5,801 nt of DNA from Actinomycetota bacterium (GCA_004366215.1 SIRY01000213.1:1-5801); one strand, 5' to 3'; numbered from the stretch's first letter, positions 1-5,801 are shown. Notes: a model not told the origin generated them from the letters alone. Program-made: numbers and translations.

Positions 1-1052
1 CACGATGTCTGGCCTCGCACGAGATCGACGAGCGCGGCGGCGCTCGTAACGAGGAACACACCGAGCCCTCCAACGGCCAGTGGCGCCTGCCACGCGCGCA
101 CCGCGCCGAGCCTCAGCGCCTCTGCCCCGCTCAGACCAACGCCGAGGCCGCCCACGACGACCCACGCTCGATCCCCTCGGAGCCCCCTGACGATGCCTGC
201 GACGCTGACCGCAACCCAGCTCGCAGCCACGAGGCTCCACAGGGCTGATGCCGCACCTGCGCCGAGCGCGAGGTTCTTGCGAAACCCGGCGACGAGCGCC
301 CTGACGCTGTCGTAGGGATCCATCACGACCGCGTCTCCCCCGTCCCACACGAGGACCTCGCCGCCGTACGCACGGATTCGACGCGCGAGCGCGAGGTCGT
401 CGACGGGCTCTGCGCGCACCGCGGCAAAGCCTCCAACCAGGCGGTACGTCGCGCTCGAGAGCACGAGAACGGGCCCAAAGGCCACCTGGCTACGGTGAGC
501 GGCCCAGGGAGCGAACGCCCCCGAGGCGAGCAGGGGCACCACCCAGTGCCACGTCGCGAGTGGGGCCCACCACCCTCCGATCCGAGGGCTCGGCTGCACC
601 GACACGAGGCCACCGGGCGACGCAGCACTCGCAGCGACCAAGCGTCGCAGGGCGTCGCGACCGCGAAACTCGACGTCGGCGTCGACGAACATCACCCAGT
701 CGACGTCGTCGACGGCCACGAGACTCAGCGCGGATGCTTTCGGATTCCACGTGGGCGGTGGCTCCTCTGCCTCAACCACTCGAGCGCCGTATCGGCGAGC
801 CAACGCGGTCGTCGCCTCCCCGCTTCGGTCGTTGACGACGACGAGGTCGACCTCAAGCCCATCGACCCGCTGCAGCGCGAGCGAAGCGAGCAGTCGCGCA
901 AGGGTGCGCGTCGCCTCGTGAGCCGGAACCACGACCCGAAGCCGGCCCTGCACGGCAGGCTGGACTCGCGGCCAATCCCCGAGTCGCCAGAGGCCGACGA
1001 CGGCAGCAGCGAGCACGCCGAGCGAGGCCGCGCGCCAGCGCGACCCGCTCAC
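1..1052 (-). CDS. CrtQ-like family 2 glycosyltransferase, membrane-associated (3' end outside window)
   Basis: Predicted GT-A fold glycosyltransferase that would transfer a sugar from a nucleotide-sugar to a lipid-type acceptor at the inner face of the membrane. The frame is open for 350 codons and leaves the window before a certain stop. Residues 10-24 form a hydrophobic N-terminal anchor. They are followed by the strand VVPAHEA (41-47), VVVNDRSGEAT (71-81), the metal-binding DxD in MFVDADVEF (DAD at 124-126), SVQP (151-154), VDDLALARRIRAYG (217-230, the place of the usual ED motif) and GFRKNLALGA (256-265). C-terminal hydrophobic stretches lie at about 268-288, 297-308 and 326-343. The SVQP, DDLA and GF.KN..GA spacing resembles staphylococcal CrtQ (diaponeurosporenoate glycosyltransferase), but the true acceptor is unknown and no carotenoid gene is visible. 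The GTG start at 1052-1050 has GGGAG five bases upstream and overlaps the preceding stop as GTGA. A hopanoid- or other lipid-glycosylating GT2 is the main alternative. Confidence 0.86.
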   Translation of the reverse strand, partial: MSGSRWRAASLGVLAAAVVGLWRLGDWPRVQPAVQGRLRVVVPAHEATRTLARLLASLALQRVDGLEVDLVVVNDRSGEATTALARRYGARVVEAEEPPPTWNPKASALSLVAVDDVDWVMFVDADVEFRGRDALRRLVAASAASPGGLVSVQPSPRIGGWWAPLATWHWVVPLLASGAFAPWAAHRSQVAFGPVLVLSSATYRLVGGFAAVRAEPVDDLALARRIRAYGGEVLVWDGGDAVVMDPYDSVRALVAGFRKNLALGAGAASALWSLVAASWVAVSVAGIVRGLRGDRAWVVVGGLGVGLSGAEALRLGAVRAWQAPLAVGGLGVFLVTSAAALVDLVRGQTS

Positions 1053-2086
1053 GGACGCTCCCGCGCCAAGCGCGCGAGCGTCCGCAGCGTCCCGACCGGA
1101 TCACCTCCAACCGGCGTCACGAGCAGCGTGGTCACTCCCGCCGCTCGCCACACATCGAGGCGCCGCGCCACCGTCGGCTCGTCACCGACGAGCGTGATCT
1201 CCTCGAGAAGCTCAGCCGGCACAGCCCGCTGTGCACCCTCGACGTCTCCTCGCAGGTAACGGTCCTGGATCTCGTCTGCCTCGTCCTCGAACCCGTAGCG
1301 CGCGACGAGATCGTGGTAGAAGTTTCGGCCCTTCGCACCCATCCCCCCCACGTAGAGGGCGACGAAGGGCCGAGCGAGGTCTCGCAGGTCCTCGACGTCT
1401 CGTCCGATGGCACACAGGCCTCCTGCCACCACGTCGAGCCGACCGAGGCTGGGGTCGCGACGCGATGCGCCCTCGGCGAGCGCCGCTCCCCACACGCGCT
1501 CGGCGCGGTCGGGCGAGAACAGCACGGGCAGCCACCCCTCGGCGATCTCGGCGGCGAGCGACACGTTACGTTCTCCGATCGCAGCGAGGTAGATCGGGAT
1601 GCGCTCGCGAGGAGGATGCGTGATGAGCTTGAGCGGCTTGCCAAGTCCAGTCGTGCCCGGGCCCGTCCTCGGTACCTCGTAGAGACCGTGGTGCACGAGG
1701 CGCTCACGGCGCCACACCTGCCGGCAGATCTCGACCACCTCTCGAGTCCGAGCGAGTGGCCGGTCGTACGGCACGCCGTGCCACCCTTCGACGACCTGCG
1801 GCCCCGACGCACCGAGCCCGAGAACAGCACGACCACCTGAGACGACGTCAAGACCGACAGCGGTCTGGGCGATCAAGGCAGGGGTGCGGCTGTAGATCGG
1901 CAGGATCCCCGGGCCCAGCTGAATCCGCTCCGTCTTCGCGGCGAGGTAGCCGAGCAAGCTCACCGCGTCTTGACCGTACGCTTCGGGGACGAAGACGAGG
2001 TCGACGCCGGCAGCCTCCCAGCTCGCCACCGTGTCGGCAGCGGCCTTGACGTCGCCGGCGTAGTCCACCTGGGTTGCGATGCGCAC
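1049..2086 (-). CDS. LLM class F420-dependent oxidoreductase (Rv3520c-like)
   Basis: A 345-residue luciferase-like (bacterial luciferase/F420 TIM-barrel) protein, the usual length for the family. Such enzymes use coenzyme F420 (or FMN) in the cytoplasm for hydride transfer; the substrate here cannot be read from sequence. Visible family blocks are the first barrel strand MRIATQVDY (1-9), GVDLVFVPEAYGQDAVSLLGYLA (within 27-49), the TERIQLGPGILPIYSRTP block (52-69), the glycine-rich LGLGASGPQVVEGWHG (89-104), PIYLAAIGERNVSLAAEIAEGW (within 164-185) and GGMGAKGRNFYHDLVARYG (247-265). The last block is what I associate with the mycobacterial Rv3520c type. The frame stays open far upstream into the peroxiredoxin gene. 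I place the start at the GTG at 2086 because the barrel begins there and GAGG lies six bases upstream. It sits 47 bp after the peroxiredoxin stop, and its TGA overlaps the glycosyltransferase GTG, so it is likely the middle gene of an operon. Confidence 0.92.
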   Translation of the reverse strand: MRIATQVDYAGDVKAAADTVASWEAAGVDLVFVPEAYGQDAVSLLGYLAAKTERIQLGPGILPIYSRTPALIAQTAVGLDVVSGGRAVLGLGASGPQVVEGWHGVPYDRPLARTREVVEICRQVWRRERLVHHGLYEVPRTGPGTTGLGKPLKLITHPPRERIPIYLAAIGERNVSLAAEIAEGWLPVLFSPDRAERVWGAALAEGASRRDPSLGRLDVVAGGLCAIGRDVEDLRDLARPFVALYVGGMGAKGRNFYHDLVARYGFEDEADEIQDRYLRGDVEGAQRAVPAELLEEITLVGDEPTVARRLDVWRAAGVTTLLVTPVGGDPVGTLRTLARLARERP

Positions 2087-2133
2087 GCGCTGCCTCAGCT
2101 TAGGCCACCGAACCAGACGGTCGCATCCGCTCG
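2087..2133 (-). other. Short intra-operon spacer
   Basis: The 47 bp between the peroxiredoxin stop and the oxidoreductase start hold the GAGG ribosome-binding site (2093-2096). I see no hairpin followed by a T-run, so read-through into the downstream genes is expected. Confidence 0.6.
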
Positions 2134-2811
2134 CTACTGCGCTTCGCTCGTCGCAACGCCCGGATCGTCGACGAGTCGCAGGTAGGGTCGCAGCTCGGTT
2201 GCGTCGCTGCCCACCACAGCACGCGCCTGATCGGTCGGTACACTCGGCGCGAGGATGAGCCGCTCGCCGGGCGACCAGTTTGCCGGCGTCGACACGGGGT
2301 AGCGCGCGGTGCGCTGGAGCGCATCCAGCACACGCAGAATCTCGGGGAAGCTGCGCCCCACCGACGCCGGATAGGTGATCATGAGCCGCACACGGCGGTC
2401 GGGGTCGATGACGAAGACCGAACGGACCGTCGCTGAGTCCAACTCCTTGGGATGAATCATTCCATAGAGGGTCGACACGTGTCTGTCTGGATCGGCGATC
2501 ATCGGGAACCACATCGGCGCTCCAGCGACGTCAGCGATGTCGGCCTCCCAGCGACGGTGTGAGTCGACGTCGTCGACCGACAGCCCGATCACGCGCACGC
2601 CGCGGCGCTCGAACTCCGGACGCAACCGCGCGACCTCACCGAGCTCGGTCGTGCACACCGGGGTGAAATCCCGCGGGTGCGAGAACAGGATCGCCCACGA
2701 TCCCCCCAGCCACTCGTGGAACCGGATTCGACCGTGCGTCGTCTCAGCTTCGAAGTCTGGTGCCTCATCCCCGAGGCGAACCACGCCAAGTTCGTCGTCT
2801 ACCTCAGCCAT
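2134..2811 (-). CDS. 1-Cys peroxiredoxin, Prx6 family
   Basis: A 225-residue thiol peroxidase that reduces hydrogen peroxide, alkyl hydroperoxides or peroxynitrite in the cytoplasm. The active-site block is SHPRDFTPVCTTELGEV (44-60), with the conserved Pro46 and Thr50 and the peroxidatic Cys53. Arg130 in TVRSVFVID (128-136) supplies the usual active-site arginine. GLSVDDVDSHRRWEADI (76-92) is the conserved Prx6/AhpC-type block that follows. The C-terminal extension with TPANWSPGERLILAPSVP (175-192) is the Prx6-specific dimer arm. Cys53 is the only cysteine in the chosen reading, so a 1-Cys mechanism needing an external reductant is expected. The ATG at 2811 is chosen because GGAAGGAG lies seven bases upstream and the thioredoxin-like fold starts normally after it; the frame is open for 17 more codons upstream. 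It is the first gene of the presumed operon and is divergent from the cation transporter. Confidence 0.95.
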   Translation of the reverse strand: MAEVDDELGVVRLGDEAPDFEAETTHGRIRFHEWLGGSWAILFSHPRDFTPVCTTELGEVARLRPEFERRGVRVIGLSVDDVDSHRRWEADIADVAGAPMWFPMIADPDRHVSTLYGMIHPKELDSATVRSVFVIDPDRRVRLMITYPASVGRSFPEILRVLDALQRTARYPVSTPANWSPGERLILAPSVPTDQARAVVGSDATELRPYLRLVDDPGVATSEAQ

Positions 2812-2868
2812 GCGCCTACTCCTTCCGTCGGAGTCGCCTACGAGCCGCTCACACCAGCCCAACAGGAC

Positions 2869-2882
2869 GTACGCCGCCGTAC
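2869..2882. promoter_or_regulatory. Inverted repeat GTACG-N4-CGTAC, possible operator
   Basis: Perfect 5-bp arms separated by four bases, located 58 bp upstream of the peroxiredoxin start. They lie beside the candidate TAGGGT -10 hexamer, which they partly overlap. A binding site for a dimeric regulator is possible, but arms this short can arise by chance in GC-rich DNA. Confidence 0.25.
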
Positions 2883-2920
2883 CCTACCACGTGGCACGAG
2901 CACGCGCGGCGGATTCCCAC

Positions 2921-2932
2921 AGCGCTTGCGCT
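2921..2932. promoter_or_regulatory. Inverted repeat AGCGC-TT-GCGCT, possible operator
   Basis: Perfect 5-bp arms around a TT centre, 15 bases upstream of the chosen start of the cation transporter. It sits where a repressor, for example a metal sensor, could block initiation. The role is inferred from position only. Confidence 0.25.
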
Positions 2933-2947
2933 CAGCCCCTAGGCTCA

Positions 2948-3925
2948 ATGGGCGCGATGCACGACCACCACCTCGGGCGCCTCAGCACGCTCTCGACGAT
3001 CGCCGCGGCGAGCGCGTTGACCGTGCTCGCCGCGATCGACCACAGCGCTCTCATCGCACAGGCCGCGCTGCACACCGGGCTCGACGTCGGCACCCTCGTG
3101 CTCGCACGTGGTGCCCAGCGGTTCGCCCGACGTGGTCCCGACGCACGATCGACCTTCGGCTGGCAACGCGTCGACGTGCTCACAGGTGCCGTCCTCGCAG
3201 TCGTCGTGGCGCTTGCCAGCACCCTTGGCGTCGACGCCGCGGTGCGCGAGCACAGCTCCACACCGGGGGTTAGCCTCGCGTGTGCCGCCGTACTCGCCGC
3301 GGTCCCGGCGTGGCCTTTCTTCGTCAACGCCCGCACGCAGCGAACCTCAACCAGCGCGCGGGCACTGAGCCTCCACGCGGTCGCCGATCTCGGTGCCTTC
3401 CTCGCTACCCTCCTCGCGGCGCTTGCGGCGTGGACCTCGTTCGCTCGCCTCGTCGACGTCGGGGCCGCCGTCGTCATCTGGCTCCTCGTCGTAGTCCCCT
3501 CGGCAGCCATCGTTCGTGACGCGGTCTCGATCGCGCTCGACCTTGCTCCGCGTGGCGTCACCCTCAGCGAGGTCGCACGCACGATCGCCGCCACGCCCGG
3601 TGTCGTCGCCGTGCACCACCTGCACGTGTGGCGTCTCGATCCGACAACCCTGGCCCTGTCGGCTCACGTCGTCGCGCAGCCCGGACTGACGCTCCACGAC
3701 AGCCAGCTGCTCGCAGCTCGCATCCGAGAGCGGCTGGCGCGCGAGCACGGCATCGCACACACCACGCTCGAACTTGAGTGCCACGCCTGTGCCGCGCCGC
3801 GCCACGAGGGTAGCCCGAAGAGTGGCCTGCTAGAACCCGAAGCCACGCACGCCCTCCGCCACCAGCTGCACCGCGATGGCGGCGAGCAAGAGACCGAAGA
3901 TGCGCGAGAGCAGGGCGATACCTGA
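2948..3925 (+). CDS. Cation diffusion facilitator (CDF) family metal transporter
   Basis: A 325-residue membrane transporter, expected to export a divalent metal such as Zn, Mn, Fe or Co in exchange for protons. About six membrane segments are visible at 15-30, 37-54, 77-97, 108-127, 145-162 and 167-187. The family's metal-site pairs appear as HTGLD (H42, D46) in TM2 and HAVAD (H143, D147) in TM5. FGWQRVDVL (70-78) matches the usual (Y/F)G(Y/W)xRxE loop, with Asp in place of Glu. Residues 205-277 form the cytoplasmic dimerisation domain (VARTIAATPGVVAVHHLHVW, then HTTLELE). A tail follows with C278, H279, C281 and H286. The ATG at 2948 has only a weak AGG before it; the ATG at 2957 and an in-frame GTG at 2891 are alternatives. 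The last 31 codons are antisense to the end of the MarC-family gene. The exact metal cannot be told from the motifs alone. Confidence 0.87.
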   Translation: MGAMHDHHLGRLSTLSTIAAASALTVLAAIDHSALIAQAALHTGLDVGTLVLARGAQRFARRGPDARSTFGWQRVDVLTGAVLAVVVALASTLGVDAAVREHSSTPGVSLACAAVLAAVPAWPFFVNARTQRTSTSARALSLHAVADLGAFLATLLAALAAWTSFARLVDVGAAVVIWLLVVVPSAAIVRDAVSIALDLAPRGVTLSEVARTIAATPGVVAVHHLHVWRLDPTTLALSAHVVAQPGLTLHDSQLLAARIRERLAREHGIAHTTLELECHACAAPRHEGSPKSGLLEPEATHALRHQLHRDGGEQETEDAREQGDT

Positions 3926-4429
3926 CTCCTTGAGGAGACGAACGAGGCCCGTCGCGTAGCGCAACGTCACGTAGAGAATCGCCATCGTCACGACGAGCGC
4001 CCCTGCGAGCGCGAACGCAGGGCCAGGGCTCGTCGCGCGTCGTGCGAGCACGAGTACCGCCGCGATCGCACCCGGACCCGCAATGAGCGGCGTTGCGAGG
4101 GGCACCACAGCCACGGAGATGCCTTCCTCGGTGGCGCCGATCGAGTTGCCCCGGCCTGTGAGCAGCTCGAGGGCCACGATGAGGAGGAGCAGCCCACCTG
4201 AGACCTCGAGCGCGGGGATCGAGATGCCGAGGTAGCCAAGGATCTGAGAGCCCGCGAGGGCGAAGACCGCAAGCACCACCGACGCGAGGATGACCGCTTG
4301 GCCGGCGAGCCGCTGTCGTGCTCGCTGGTCTCGGCCACGGGTCACGACGAGGAACGTCGGCACGTTCCCCACGGGATCAACGATCACGAGGAGCGTCACG
4401 AGGGACTCGACGAGAAACTTCGTGACCAC
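3830..4429 (-). CDS. MarC/UPF0056 family integral membrane protein
   Basis: A 199-residue protein with six predicted membrane segments, the normal length and topology of the MarC family. Diagnostic blocks are VDPVGNVPTFLVVT (17-30), the SGGLLLLIVALELLTGR region (77-93), AVVPLATPLIAGPGAI (107-122) and the closing SRIFGLLLAAIAVQLVAEGV (175-194). The family's biochemical function is not established; the old link to multiple antibiotic resistance came from its position beside the mar operon and is not supported for the protein itself. The GTG start at 4429 lies four bases after GGAGG (revcomp of 4434-4438), and the first membrane segment begins right after it. It is convergent with the CDF gene, overlapping it by 96 bp, and divergent from the next plus-strand gene. 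Confidence 0.93.
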   Translation of the reverse strand: MVTKFLVESLVTLLVIVDPVGNVPTFLVVTRGRDQRARQRLAGQAVILASVVLAVFALAGSQILGYLGISIPALEVSGGLLLLIVALELLTGRGNSIGATEEGISVAVVPLATPLIAGPGAIAAVLVLARRATSPGPAFALAGALVVTMAILYVTLRYATGLVRLLKESGIALLSRIFGLLLAAIAVQLVAEGVRGFGF

Positions 4430-4604
4430 TCGACCTCCACACGTGACCGTCGCTCAGGAACTCTCCAGGGGGCGCCGATACACTAGCAAGCATCCTGTTC
4501 GCACAGCGTCCTGTGACACGCGGCCCCCAGCGGGTGTCGTTCTCCGGCGGCGTCGCCGAGAGAGCGGCGTGGGGACGAGTGCGTCGGGAACGAGGAGGGC
4601 GACC
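4430..4604. promoter_or_regulatory. Divergent intergenic region between MarC-family gene and membrane-anchored wall protein
   Basis: These 175 bp separate two divergent genes and should carry both promoters. The MarC ribosome-binding site is at 4434-4438 and a strong GGAGG for the plus-strand gene is at 4594-4598. TACACT at 4479-4484 resembles a -10 box for the plus-strand gene, but no good -35 sequence stands 16-18 bases upstream. I see no riboswitch or other clear structure. Confidence 0.45.
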
Positions 4605-5756
4605 GTGAGACACCGTCGAGCCCGTGCACGCCGAGGTCAGCGAGGGCGATGGGTGGGAGCCGCGACGGCGGCCATCGCCCTCGCCGCAGTCGGGCTTGGG
4701 TGGCTCGCGCTGCCCCGGACGTCCCTCGTGTCGAGCCGGCGCGGCCTCGCGCGGATCGTCCACGTCGGCTTAGGGGAGCGACTCGTTGCGGTTCGAGCCA
4801 CCATCGATGGGCGCGCTGTGCCTGTGGTCGTTCGCGACGGCCGCATCGTGCCAGAGCACTCCCTCGACCAAGGGGCCGCGGTGTCTGTCGTCGTACGCCT
4901 TGCCCCGCCACGCTGGCTTCGGTGGCTGCTCGGTCGTGAGACTACCGTCGCAACGACCGTCGACACCCCTGTTGCGCGGCTGCTCGACCCGATCGTCATC
5001 GCAAGCCACGGTGCGATCACGAGCGACTTCTCGATGCCGGTCTCGCTCGTGCGCATCACAACCCCGACGAGCAGCCAGGTGGTTCACCTCAGCGATCCGA
5101 CCGCGCGGCTCACGGTGGTGTCGCCGTCGAGCACCCTCGACGCTGGTGTGATCCGGATCGAAGCCGCACCGCTGCCGTGGGAGAACCTCGCACCACCGAC
5201 CTCGTTGACCTTCTTCCGGGTCGACTCTGCCGACCCGATCGCGATCGTCTCGCCTTCAACCTCGCAGCTCCAGCCCTCAACCCCTCTCACGATCACGCTC
5301 TCACAGCCTGTGACCTCGGTCTTCGGGAGTGCGCTACCTCGCATCAACCCGGTCGTCGCAGGGGCAGAACCGGTCCTTGGCACGTGGAGCCGTCCAACGC
5401 CGTACTCGCTCGTCTTCACCCCCACGACGCCCGATTTCTGGCCTGGAGAGGCCTTCGAGCTCCAGCTCCCTCGTGCCGTCGCGTTCGTCGGTCCCGGCGG
5501 GACCCTCGAGTCTCCGCGCTCGTCTCTGACGCTCACCGCGGCGCAGCCCTCGATCCTCGCGCTCCAGGAGCTCCTCGCTGAGCTCGACTACCTTCCGCTC
5601 CAGTTCCACCCCGCCACGCCGACGCCGTTGACGGTGGCGGCACAAGCCGCTGCGCTTCTCGACCCCCCGCGGGGATCGTTTTCGTGGCGATGGAGCGAGC
5701 CGAGCTCGCTGACCTCGTCGAGCTCGACGGTCAGCTCGTCGTGGCGCAGCTCGTAG
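4605..5756 (+). CDS. Membrane-anchored L,D-transpeptidase-like protein, apparently lacking its catalytic domain
   Basis: A 383-residue open frame. The GTG start at 4605 is supported by GGAGG six bases upstream. A basic N-terminus (residues 2-15) is followed by one hydrophobic segment (16-37), so the rest should lie outside the membrane. Residues about 130-312 are Ser/Thr/Pro-rich beta-type sequence. The section from about 213 to 311 (TLSQPVTSVFGSALPRINP, then SLVFTPTTPDFWPGEAFELQLP) looks like the Ig-like domain of actinobacterial L,D-transpeptidases. Residues 318-363 (LALQELLAELDYLPLQF, then LDPPRGSFSWRW) match the peptidoglycan-binding-like module that in those enzymes precedes the YkuD catalytic domain. 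After WRW the frame becomes a serine-rich run and ends at TAG 5754-5756. The catalytic His/Ser-Gly-Cys motif is absent. The protein is therefore probably truncated at or near 5693, or the sequence is joined wrongly there. The family call rests on recalled motif patterns. Confidence 0.7.
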   Translation: MRHRRARARRGQRGRWVGAATAAIALAAVGLGWLALPRTSLVSSRRGLARIVHVGLGERLVAVRATIDGRAVPVVVRDGRIVPEHSLDQGAAVSVVVRLAPPRWLRWLLGRETTVATTVDTPVARLLDPIVIASHGAITSDFSMPVSLVRITTPTSSQVVHLSDPTARLTVVSPSSTLDAGVIRIEAAPLPWENLAPPTSLTFFRVDSADPIAIVSPSTSQLQPSTPLTITLSQPVTSVFGSALPRINPVVAGAEPVLGTWSRPTPYSLVFTPTTPDFWPGEAFELQLPRAVAFVGPGGTLESPRSSLTLTAAQPSILALQELLAELDYLPLQFHPATPTPLTVAAQAAALLDPPRGSFSWRWSEPSSLTSSSSTVSSSWRSS

Positions 5757-5801
5757 GTGCCGATGGCGGTGTCGACCCCGTCGTAGCCCTCGACCTCGTC
5801 C
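5588..5801 (-). CDS. Possible 3' part of an unrecognised minus-strand gene entering from the right edge
   Basis: A minus-strand frame is open from the right edge (first full codon at 5800) to a TAG at 5590-5588, with no start inside the window. The first 36 codons (5800-5693) all end in G or C and encode an acidic, ordinary-looking sequence including EGYDGVDTAIGTYELRHDEL and TVELDEVSELGSL. Below 5693 the G/C-ending share falls to roughly 80% and the frame only mirrors the transpeptidase-like gene. I do not recognise a family. The real coding part may be confined to about 5693-5801, with the rest a fortuitous extension. A weaker alternative is a plus-strand frame starting at ATG 5690. Confidence 0.38.
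   Translation of the reverse strand, partial: DEVEGYDGVDTAIGTYELRHDELTVELDEVSELGSLHRHENDPRGGSRSAAACAATVNGVGVAGWNWSGR

Larger units (their letters stand above)
2812..2947. promoter_or_regulatory. Divergent intergenic region between peroxiredoxin and cation transporter
   Basis: These 136 bp must contain the 5' control signals of both the minus-strand operon and the plus-strand transporter. It holds a strong minus-strand ribosome-binding site (GGAAGGAG, revcomp of 2819-2826) and three short palindromes, at 2869-2882, 2887-2894 and 2921-2932. A TAGGGT hexamer on the minus strand (revcomp of 2881-2886) could serve as a -10 box for the peroxiredoxin, but I find no convincing -35 partner. The regulatory role is inferred from the divergent layout. 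Confidence 0.5.

Noticed and set aside
495..1259. Long plus-strand frame opposite the glycosyltransferase and oxidoreductase
   Set aside because: Arg/Ser/Pro-rich translation typical of antisense frames in GC-rich DNA, while the minus strand encodes clear conserved motifs.
1313..1840. Plus-strand frame of 175 codons inside the oxidoreductase gene
   Set aside because: It is entirely antisense to the conserved LLM-class blocks and has no recognisable motif or convincing ribosome-binding site.
2087..2512. A 142-codon N-terminal extension of the F420-type oxidoreductase frame on the minus strand
   Set aside because: It runs antisense-free but out of frame through the peroxiredoxin gene, has no barrel-like sequence, and the GTG at 2086 has a proper ribosome-binding site exactly where the family begins.
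2537..2947. Upstream extension of the CDF frame on the plus strand
   Set aside because: It lies antisense to the peroxiredoxin gene, gives a Ser/Arg-rich translation and no membrane segment; the transporter fold starts after 2948.
2932..3594. Minus-strand frame of 220 codons opposite the CDF gene
   Set aside because: Ala/Thr/Arg-rich antisense translation; the plus strand has the HxxxD pairs and dimerisation domain.
4479..4484. TACACT as a firm -10 promoter element
   Set aside because: No acceptable -35 hexamer at normal spacing, so it is mentioned only inside the intergenic entry.
4290..4604. N-terminal extension of the transpeptidase-like frame
   Set aside because: It overlaps the start of the MarC-family gene, is Arg-rich, and the GTG at 4605 has GGAGG at ideal spacing before a basic-plus-hydrophobic anchor.
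5690..5801. Plus-strand frame from ATG 5690 as the start of a new gene
   Set aside because: Only a weak ribosome-binding site, about 80% G/C third positions and extreme Val/Asp/Gly/Leu content, as expected opposite the minus-strand frame. Kept only as an alternative.

Overview
The window is GC-rich, with strongly G/C-biased third codon positions. It encodes a probable F420-dependent oxidoreductase and a wall-type protein whose Ig-like region and 'WRW' motif recall actinobacterial L,D-transpeptidases. Together these point to an actinomycete; an acidimicrobial relative is possible but is only an inference. All stretches look like ordinary chromosome. I see no tRNA, rRNA, CRISPR array, insertion sequence or phage gene.

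Layout. Positions 1-2811 carry three minus-strand genes in the order of transcription: a 1-Cys (Prx6-type) peroxiredoxin, a luciferase-like (LLM class) F420-dependent oxidoreductase and a CrtQ-like family 2 glycosyltransferase, which runs off the left edge. The gaps are 47 bp and then a 4-base GTGA overlap, so they probably form one operon. A divergent intergenic region (2812-2947) with several short palindromes separates this operon from a plus-strand cation diffusion facilitator (2948-3925). That gene runs tail to tail into a minus-strand MarC-family membrane protein (3830-4429), with 96 bp of antisense coding overlap. A second divergent gap (4430-4604) precedes a plus-strand membrane-anchored protein (4605-5756). 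It has the N-terminal and peptidoglycan-binding-like parts of an actinobacterial L,D-transpeptidase but stops before any catalytic domain.

How they may work together. The left operon joins peroxide detoxification, a deazaflavin-linked redox enzyme and a membrane glycosyltransferase of the type that glycosylates carotenoids or other lipids. Redox or envelope protection is a reasonable but unproven theme. The other genes are membrane or envelope functions with no clear pathway link.

The most unusual spot is near position 5693. There the recognisable transpeptidase sequence ends and turns into a serine-rich run and stop codons. From exactly that point to the window edge, a minus-strand frame has only G/C-ending codons. 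This suggests a rearrangement, gene truncation or assembly join, or else a long convergent overlap.
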